In this document: piece after piece, positions 23,337 to 28,814 of the stretch | How the letters are laid out: each line of letters starts with the position of its first letter | How positions within the stretch are numbered: the first letter of the stretch is position 1 | NCBI GenBank assembly: GCA_964631595.1 | Contig: CAZVXL010000018.1 | Coordinates: 1 to 28,814 of the forward strand | Direction of reading: 5' to 3' | DNA length: 28,814 nucleotides | Origin: UMGS1312 sp964631595 | GTDB taxonomy: Bacteria > Bacillota > Clostridia > Oscillospirales > CAG-272 | Notes under the pieces: generated by a model | Told to the model about the DNA's origin: nothing | Databases searched by the model: none | The model's input: the letters and a program-made list of their open reading frames with translations, nothing else | Made by a program: the position numbers and the translations under genes

Positions 23337-24389
23337 ATGGATCTATCAATACAGTATTTCCTAAGCAGTATGGCGGAAAATCCGCTTCTCTGCCTTGCCG
23401 TTGTTCTTACGCTCGGCGTTATTCTCGTCAACGGCTGGACAGATGCGCCGAACGCCATCGCGACCTGCGTCGTAACCAGATGTATGTCGGCAAGAGCCGC
23501 GATCATCATGGCGGCTGTGTTCAATTTCCTCGGAGTATATGTAATGACGATGCTCAGCGCGGAGGTTGCGGAGACCATTACCAAGATGGTCGATTTCGGC
23601 GGTGAGCCATACAAATCCACGGTCGCGCTGAGTGCCGCGATGTTCGCAATAGTGACATGGGCCACGGTCGCGTTCATCTTCGGTATTCCCACAAGTGAGA
23701 GCCATGCCCTCATCGCGGGACTTACGGGAAGCGCCATTGCACTTCAGGGCAGCTTTGCCGGTGTCAACGGGGCGGAGTGGGTCAAGGTGCTGTACGGCAT
23801 CGTGATCTCGGTCGTTCTCGGCTTCGGACTCGGCTTCCTCGTATGCAAGCTTGTGACAAGGCTGTTCCGCAACATGGAGCGAAAAAAGACCGAGCCCATC
23901 TTCAAGTATGCTCAGATCGCGGGAGCGGCAGGCATGGCGTTCATGCACGGAGCGCAGGATGGACAGAAATTCATGGGCATCATCGTGCTGTGCCTTTTCA
24001 TGTCTCAGGGGCAGTCTATCCCCGAGGGACTTGTGCCGCAGAACTGGATAATGCTGCTTTGCGCCGTCGTCATGGCGCTCGGCACTGCCATCGGCGGAAA
24101 AAAGATCATAAAATCCGTAGGCATGGATATGGTAAAGCTTGAGAAGTATCAGGGCTTTTCGGCGGATATCGCCGCATCGGCAGCACTTCTTTTCTGCTCT
24201 GTCTTCGGACTCCCCGTATCCACCACACACGCAAAGACGACTGCCATCATGGGTGTCGGCGCCGTAAAGCGCCTCAAGGCGATCAACTTCGCCGTAGTCA
24301 AGGATATGTGCCTCACGTGGGTGTTGACCTTCCCCGGCTGCGGACTCATCGGCTTCCTCATGACGAAGCTGTTCATGTGGATCTTCTAA
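23337..24389 (+). CDS. pit: PiT-family inorganic phosphate transporter
   Basis: 350 residues with about ten membrane helices. The two inverted PiT signature halves are visible: GWTDAPNAIATCVVTR (about 33-48) and MHGAQDGQKFMGI. The paired PTSESHALIAGLTGSA and PVSTTHAKTTAIMGVGA motifs are also present. PiT carriers import phosphate, usually as a metal-phosphate complex with protons. AGGAGG stands five bases before the ATG. A DUF47 protein follows after 24 bases, the standard partner. Length is typical of the short bacterial form. Confidence 0.93.
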   Translation: MDLSIQYFLSSMAENPLLCLAVVLTLGVILVNGWTDAPNAIATCVVTRCMSARAAIIMAAVFNFLGVYVMTMLSAEVAETITKMVDFGGEPYKSTVALSAAMFAIVTWATVAFIFGIPTSESHALIAGLTGSAIALQGSFAGVNGAEWVKVLYGIVISVVLGFGLGFLVCKLVTRLFRNMERKKTEPIFKYAQIAGAAGMAFMHGAQDGQKFMGIIVLCLFMSQGQSIPEGLVPQNWIMLLCAVVMALGTAIGGKKIIKSVGMDMVKLEKYQGFSADIAASAALLFCSVFGLPVSTTHAKTTAIMGVGAVKRLKAINFAVVKDMCLTWVLTFPGCGLIGFLMTKLFMWIF

Positions 24390-24413
24390 AAACAAAGAAA
24401 GTAGGAATTATTT

Positions 24414-25037
24414 ATGGCAAACAAGCAGGATATGTATTATTTCCAAAACCTCAAGGACAGCGCAAAGTGCGCCTGCAATGCGGCGGATTATCTGGTGAGC
24501 TGTGTCGCCGACTACGATACCGCCAAAATAAAGGAAATGCTTGAAAAGATGCATGAGCTTGAGCACGCCGGAGATATCAAAAAGCACGAGATGACCGAGG
24601 CGCTTGCCAAGGCATTCGTCACTCCCGTGGACAGAGAGGATATCGCTCTCATAAGCCAGAACATCGACGACGTTACCGACGGTCTTGAGGAGATACTTCA
24701 AAAGATATATATGTGCAAGATCAAGACGATGCTTCCCTGCGCGCTTGAGTTTGCGAAGAAGATATCCGAGTGCTGTCAGTATATGCACGATATGCTGAGC
24801 GAGTTTGAGCATTTCAAAAAGCCCGCAAAGCTTCATGAGATGATAATAGAGCTGAGCCGTCTGGAGGAGGAGTGCGATACTCTGTACATCGAATCCTTCC
24901 ACAACCTTGACGAATACTGCTCCGACGTACTCGATATCGTATCGTGGAGAGGTATCCTCGGAAAGCTTGAGAACTGCGCCGATGCCTGCGAGCACGTAGG
25001 CGACTGCGTTGACATGGTCGTAATGAAGAACAGCTGA
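24414..25037 (+). CDS. DUF47 family PhoU-like protein
   Basis: 207 residues, all helical, with the repeated Glu/Asp metal-binding pattern of PhoU relatives: LEKMHELEHAGDIKKHEMTEALAKAFVTPVDREDIALISQNIDDVTDGLEEI and RLEEECDTLYIESFHNL. In known pairs, DUF47 proteins sit with PiT carriers and are thought to regulate or gate phosphate uptake. AGGA precedes the ATG by about nine bases. Co-transcribed with the transporter. Confidence 0.92.
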   Translation: MANKQDMYYFQNLKDSAKCACNAADYLVSCVADYDTAKIKEMLEKMHELEHAGDIKKHEMTEALAKAFVTPVDREDIALISQNIDDVTDGLEEILQKIYMCKIKTMLPCALEFAKKISECCQYMHDMLSEFEHFKKPAKLHEMIIELSRLEEECDTLYIESFHNLDEYCSDVLDIVSWRGILGKLENCADACEHVGDCVDMVVMKNS

Positions 25038-25060
25038 CAGAGCTTCCGTCGGCTGTGCCG

Positions 25061-25105
25061 AAAGCGGACTTCATCCGTGCACTGCATGGAGAAGCCCGCT
25101 TTTTT
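25061..25105 (+). terminator. Terminator after the phosphate operon
   Basis: AAAGCGG (25061-25067) pairs with CCGCTTT (25096-25102), with an inner CTTC/GAAG helix, and a T-run follows. Confidence 0.75.
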
Positions 25106-25259
25106 GCGTTCATACGGAGCACACTGTGTGCCGCATCAGTCTATATCTATCCTGCACTGCTCATCAATGACGGTATTGTAAAAGCTTCCGCCGCTCGCCT
25201 GAGCTGTACCAAAATCGGGACAGCGGCACCTCAAATGAGGTAAAAACACACATCTGTTC

Positions 25260-25288
25260 TTGACGGCGGAAAATATATGTTATATAAT
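25260..25288 (+). promoter_or_regulatory. SigA promoter of the recA operon
   Basis: TTGACG (25260-25265), a 17-base spacer and TATAAT (25283-25288); the start of transcription would be about 55 bases ahead of recA. Confidence 0.8.
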
Positions 25289-25348
25289 AAAAGCAGATAA
25301 GATATATTTCCAAAGTCCATATATTACCGAAAGGAATCATGTGAAAAA

Positions 25349-26452
25349 ATGAAGCAGACCTCGAAAAAAGAAGCTGTGGCTCCGGCAACTCCGGAGGAGA
25401 AGAAGAAGGCTCTCGAAACAGCAATATCCAAGATAGAAAAGACGTACGGAAAGGGCTCGGTAATAAAGCTCGGGGAGAGTCCCAAGCTTGAGATATCCGC
25501 AGTTTCCACGGGCTCGGTTTCGCTTGATGCGGCTCTCGGAGTCGGAGGGCTTCCGCGCGGCAGGATCATAGAGATATACGGCCCCGAATCCTCGGGTAAA
25601 ACAACTGTAGCTCTGCACGTTGTTGCGGAAGCGCAGAAACTCGGCGGTGAGGCGGCGTTCGTCGATGCCGAGCACGCGCTCGATCCCGTATACGCAAAGG
25701 CTCTCGGAGTCGATACCGACAATCTTCTCGTATCACAGCCGGACAGCGGTGAGCAGGCACTTGAGATCACCGAGGCGCTCGTTCGCTCCGGAGCTATCGA
25801 CATAGTGGTCGTGGACTCCGTAGCCGCGCTTGTTCCTCAGCAGGAGATCGAGGGTGAGATGGGTGCCTCCCACGTCGGACTTCAGGCAAGGCTCATGTCG
25901 CAGGCGCTCCGCAAGCTCTCCGGCGTAGTCTCCAAGACCGGCTGTATCGTCATCTTCATAAACCAGCTCCGCGAAAAGGTCGGAGTGATGTACGGAAATC
26001 CGGAGACACAGCCCGGCGGACGTGCGCTGAAGTTCTACGCCTCCGTAAGGCTTGACGTGCGCCGCTCCGAGATACTCAAGAACGGTGACGAATCCTACGG
26101 AAACCGCGTAAAGGTCAAGGTAGTAAAGAACAAGGTCGCACCGCCCTTCCGCACTGCGGAGTTTGACATAATGTACGGTACGGGCATCTCCAAGACGGGA
26201 GAGATAGTCGATCTTGCCGTGAAGTACGATATAATAAACAAGAGCGGAGCGTGGTTCTCGTATGACGGAGCAAGGCTCGGTCAGGGACGGGAAAATGCGC
26301 GCAAGGCGATCGAAGACGATCCGCAGCTTCTCTCCGAGATCGAAGCAAAGCTCCGTGAGGCGCTGAAGCATTCGGAGCCGGAGGACGAGCTGTCCATTGA
26401 CGATGACGAGGATCTGGACATCCGCATCCTCGATCTTGACGACGAGGAATAA
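25349..26452 (+). CDS. recA: Recombinase RecA
   Basis: 367 residues, a little longer than the usual 345-355. Clear RecA features: the N-terminal ALETAISKIEKTYGKGSVIKLGE, Walker A GPESSGKTT (78-86), Walker B IDIVVVDSVAAL (about 150-161), the L1/L2 loop region (MGASHVGLQARLMSQALRKL and FINQLREKVGVMYGNPETQPGGRALKFYASVRLDVRR), and an acidic C-terminal tail rich in Asp and Glu. AAAGGAA lies 12 bases before the ATG, farther than ideal; other starts run into stops. recF and recX follow. Confidence 0.97.
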   Translation: MKQTSKKEAVAPATPEEKKKALETAISKIEKTYGKGSVIKLGESPKLEISAVSTGSVSLDAALGVGGLPRGRIIEIYGPESSGKTTVALHVVAEAQKLGGEAAFVDAEHALDPVYAKALGVDTDNLLVSQPDSGEQALEITEALVRSGAIDIVVVDSVAALVPQQEIEGEMGASHVGLQARLMSQALRKLSGVVSKTGCIVIFINQLREKVGVMYGNPETQPGGRALKFYASVRLDVRRSEILKNGDESYGNRVKVKVVKNKVAPPFRTAEFDIMYGTGISKTGEIVDLAVKYDIINKSGAWFSYDGARLGQGRENARKAIEDDPQLLSEIEAKLREALKHSEPEDELSIDDDEDLDIRILDLDDEE

Positions 26453-26461
26453 CATCGGCAA

Positions 26462-27616
26462 ATGATCGTCCGCAAGATTGAATTTAACCGTTTCCGAAAT
26501 CTCACGGACACGGTGGCGGAGTTCTCCGAGGGAGTCAACGTCCTTCGCGGGCAAAACGCGCAGGGAAAGTCCAACATACTTGAGGGCGTGTATCTTTTTG
26601 CGCGCGGGCGCTCCTTCAGAGGCTCCAAGGCACGTGAAATGATACAGTTCGGTGAGGAAGCGGCTTCCGTTCGCATGGACTTCGCCCGTGACACGGACAA
26701 GCGCGACACGCAAATGGAGGTACAGCTTTTCTCCGACAACAGCCGAAAATATTTCAGGCGCGGGGCGCAGCTGAAGAACGTGCGTGAAATGATCGGAAAT
26801 TTCAGAGCCGTGCTGTTCTGCCCGCTGCATCTTGAGCTTGCGGGAGGCGCGCCGTCGGTACGGCGCTCCTACCTTGACATTGCGCTGTCCCAGCTCTCAC
26901 CCGTATACATTGACGATCTGGCAAAATACCGACGGCTGCTGCTCCACCGCAATTCTCTGCTGAAGGAAGCCTCGCTCGGGCGCAGAGCCCCCTCTGCCGA
27001 GTGGGAGAGCTTTGCGATGCTGCTTGCCGCGTACGGTGCAAGGATCGCCGCGGCGCGGCTCAGATACACGCGGCTTGCCTCGGCGGCAACGGCGGAGGTA
27101 TTCAGGGACATGACCGCGGGCGCGGAGCACCCCGAGATGGTATACAGCTCGGCATATTTCCGCACGTCTGCCGCAGATCTGCTTTCCGCCGAGGCGGAGA
27201 AGCCGCTCGATGCCGCGCTTGACAGTCGGATCGCGGACGGCATATGCAAGCTCTACACGGATCACATAGACCGTGAGATAAAGCTCGGCTCGACGATGTA
27301 CGGCATACACAAGGATGACATCGACATCACGCTCAACGGCAAGGATTCGCGCCTTTACGCCTCGCAGGGGCAAATGCGGAGCGTTGCGCTCGCGATGAAG
27401 CTTGCCGAGGGAGAGCTTTGCCGAGAGCTCTCGGGGGAATATCCGGTATTTCTTCTTGACGACGTTCTCTCCGAGCTTGATTCGTCGCGGCGGAGCTACG
27501 TACTGTCATCTCTGAAAAGGCGGCAGATAATCATTACCTCATGTGATGCGGATCTGTTTGCGGATTACCCCGGAGTTCGGATCATCGGTGTTGAGCGGGG
27601 CAGGATAGTCGACTGA
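26462..27616 (+). CDS. recF: DNA replication and repair protein RecF
   Basis: 384 residues, usual length. It is an SMC-like ATPase that helps load RecA at single-strand gaps. Features: KIEFNRFRNLTD near the N-terminus, Walker A GQNAQGKSN (30-38), ARGRSFRGSKAREMI, LFCPLHLELAGGAPSVRRSYLDIAL, the signature SQGQMRSVALAMKLAE, and Walker B VFLLDDVLSELD. It starts ten bases after the recA stop. recF is usually found beside dnaN and gyrB; its place between recA and recX is unusual. Confidence 0.94.
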   Translation: MIVRKIEFNRFRNLTDTVAEFSEGVNVLRGQNAQGKSNILEGVYLFARGRSFRGSKAREMIQFGEEAASVRMDFARDTDKRDTQMEVQLFSDNSRKYFRRGAQLKNVREMIGNFRAVLFCPLHLELAGGAPSVRRSYLDIALSQLSPVYIDDLAKYRRLLLHRNSLLKEASLGRRAPSAEWESFAMLLAAYGARIAAARLRYTRLASAATAEVFRDMTAGAEHPEMVYSSAYFRTSAADLLSAEAEKPLDAALDSRIADGICKLYTDHIDREIKLGSTMYGIHKDDIDITLNGKDSRLYASQGQMRSVALAMKLAEGELCRELSGEYPVFLLDDVLSELDSSRRSYVLSSLKRRQIIITSCDADLFADYPGVRIIGVERGRIVD

Positions 27617-27655
27617 GGCTGAGCCCTTCTCACACAAGACAACATGGAGTTAGAT

Positions 27656-28297
27656 ATGTTAGGCTACAAAATCACAACAATAATCAAAAATTCGGCAGGA
27701 GTTTCCGTCAAGGCGGAGGCTATCGGCGGGGACTGCGCCGAGGCGGCGGACAAGGCAAGGGTATTTCTCATTTCGGAGGAGTGCTTTGCCGGCTTCGCCT
27801 TTGCGGAGGGTGATGAGATCACCGAGGAGGAGGCTTGCGCGCTTGAGGCGGAGGCTCAGTTTTGCCGTGCCGCCGCAAGAGCGATAAAGATACTGTCATA
27901 TTCCTCGCACAGCAAATCGGCGCTCGTTCGCAAGCTGTGCGGTTACGGCTTCGACAAGGAGACCGCCGTGCGCGCCGCCGATGATGCCGAGGAAAAGGGT
28001 GAGCTTGACGAGTCCCGTCAGGCGGAGCATCTTACCGACTATTATCTCCGCCACAAGTATTGGGGCAAAAAGCGCATCGCCGCTGAGCTCATCAGCCGCG
28101 GCTACACCAAGGTGGCGATCCTCTCCGCGATATCCGGTGTCGATGAGTCGCGCTTCTCCGAGAATCTGGCACGTCTGATCTCCAAAAAGCCGATTCCCGA
28201 CACCAAGCCCGAGCGGGACCGGTACATCTCGTCTCTCTCTCGCATGGGCTATTCTCTCCCCGAGATCCTCAACGCCATAAAGGAACAGTCTCTTTGA
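27656..28297 (+). CDS. recX: Regulatory protein RecX
   Basis: 213 residues from the ATG at 27656, which has GGAG six bases ahead; the ATG at 27644 lacks a site. An N-terminal low-complexity acidic region (to about residue 75) precedes three-helix RecX repeats: ARAIKILSYSSHSKSALVRKLCGYGFDKETAVRAADDAEEKGELDE, then DYYLRHKYWGKKRIAAELISRGYTKVAI, then DRYISSLSRMGYSLPEILNAI. RecX binds RecA filaments and modulates their length. Last gene of the recA operon. Confidence 0.9.
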   Translation: MLGYKITTIIKNSAGVSVKAEAIGGDCAEAADKARVFLISEECFAGFAFAEGDEITEEEACALEAEAQFCRAAARAIKILSYSSHSKSALVRKLCGYGFDKETAVRAADDAEEKGELDESRQAEHLTDYYLRHKYWGKKRIAAELISRGYTKVAILSAISGVDESRFSENLARLISKKPIPDTKPERDRYISSLSRMGYSLPEILNAIKEQSL

Positions 28298-28814
28298 TTT
28301 GCGGAGAGAGGACGCAAGCTTTTTCGAGAAGGAGAACGGACGCTTTTTCGAGAAAAAGCTTGGCAAAAAGCTTTAATCTGCTATAGCCATGCAGTTATCT
28401 TAAATCGCTCGGCGCAAAGAAATATACATTTCTTTGCAAAAGGGGCAAAAGGGAAATACCAAATGTCGGTTTTTCACTCCGTTAAAACCGACGATACAGG
28501 GGTACTTAGATAACGGTAGCCCGCAAGGATTACTACAGTGGGAAGTAGTAAGGATATGTAGTAGGGTAAACGTGCGTCAGTCACGTCATACCCCAAGCAA
28601 AACTAATGCCTTAGATAAACCTCTGCGAACCCCACTCCACCACTGTAACCGCTCATCGCACATGACTTTCTACCACATTCGACCGCCACGCGGTCGCACG
28701 GAGATCGAGCAGTTTAGGCGGGATAACTCCACCCGAGCAGTACCCCGAAATTACAGCCTCGGGGGGATATTTAAGGGGGAGCGCCCCCTTAAATGAAGCT
28801 TTTGGTTACTTTTC
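28298..28814. other. Non-coding, hairpin-rich stretch at window end
   Basis: No convincing gene; a 120-codon frame (28434-28796) has no ribosome binding site or family. Structures seen: a 13-base direct repeat (28318-28330 and 28342-28354) beside a GCTTTTT/AAAAAGC hairpin; a perfect 10-bp stem with four-base loop (28414-28423 with 28428-28437); a perfect 9-bp stem (28465-28473 with 28484-28492); a 7-bp TTACTAC/GTAGTAA stem near 28530-28552; and a perfect 11-bp stem with four-base loop (28769-28779 with 28784-28794). None ends in a clear T-run. Confidence 0.6.

Larger units (their letters stand above)
25038..25348. other. Intergenic stretch between DUF47 and recA
   Basis: Holds a terminator near the left end and the recA promoter near the right end. 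No gene was seen. No clostridial LexA box (GAAC-N4-GTTC) was found. Confidence 0.7.

Noticed and set aside
23361..24395. 344-codon minus-strand frame opposite the phosphate transporter
   Set aside because: His/Asp/Glu-rich mirror of the transporter gene; a typical GC-rich antisense shadow.
25733..26830. 365-codon minus-strand frame opposite recA and recF
   Set aside because: It lies antisense to two certain genes, and its composition reflects their codons.
28434..28796. 120-codon plus-strand frame at the window end
   Set aside because: No ribosome binding site, no family, and it runs through perfect inverted repeats.
1..28814. CRISPR array or phage structural genes
   Set aside because: No regularly spaced repeats of 24-40 bases and no phage-type genes were seen.

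Overview
The window reads as a chromosomal segment of an uncultured, moderately GC-rich member of the Clostridia (Oscillospirales or Ruminococcaceae-like). This rests on strong AGGAGG-type ribosome binding sites, SigA-type promoters with 16-17 base spacers, a THF-riboswitch-controlled folT, a DUF6514 protein, a DUF4367 anti-sigma factor and an IS30-type remnant. The family calls come from reading the translations; no database search was possible.

Layout: (1) bases 1-8010 are GC-rich core genes. They are the end of a DUF4091/GH123-like glycosidase; a leftward folT-folC-pdxK-ruvX operon behind a tetrahydrofolate riboswitch; a divergent yqeG and M24 peptidase pair; and a Gfo/Idh/MocA oxidoreductase. 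(2) Bases 8270-15990 are visibly AT-richer and hold one leftward cluster: a triple zinc-ribbon protein, a PP2C phosphatase, a membrane Ser/Thr kinase with a large outside region, two zinc-ribbon membrane proteins, and a 772-residue protein with two FHA domains fused to an ABC ATPase and permease. (3) Bases 16000-18190 are gene-poor: a small lipoprotein, several strong hairpins and an internally deleted IS30-like element. (4) Bases 18260-22460 hold two tRNA genes with their own promoters, a small XRE/DUF6514 pair, and a rightward regulatory block (XRE regulator, sigma factor, DUF4367 anti-sigma, small secreted protein, second sigma-like protein). (5) Bases 22500-28300 return to GC-rich core genes: a flavin reductase, a PiT phosphate transporter with its DUF47 partner, and a recA-recF-recX cluster. 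The last 500 bases are a hairpin-rich stretch with no convincing gene.

The best candidate for a little-described system is the kinase/phosphatase/FHA-ABC cluster. A surface-exposed kinase ectodomain could sense an envelope signal, the kinase and PP2C would set the level of phosphothreonine, and the two FHA domains would read it to gate an ABCG-like exporter. This resembles the logic of mycobacterial Rv1747 with its kinase PknF, but with added zinc-ribbon membrane partners. Two RNA elements also stand out: the THF riboswitch with a 12-bp stem that hides the folT ribosome binding site, and an unrelated 14-bp hairpin that buries the ribosome binding site of the secreted protein at 21110.
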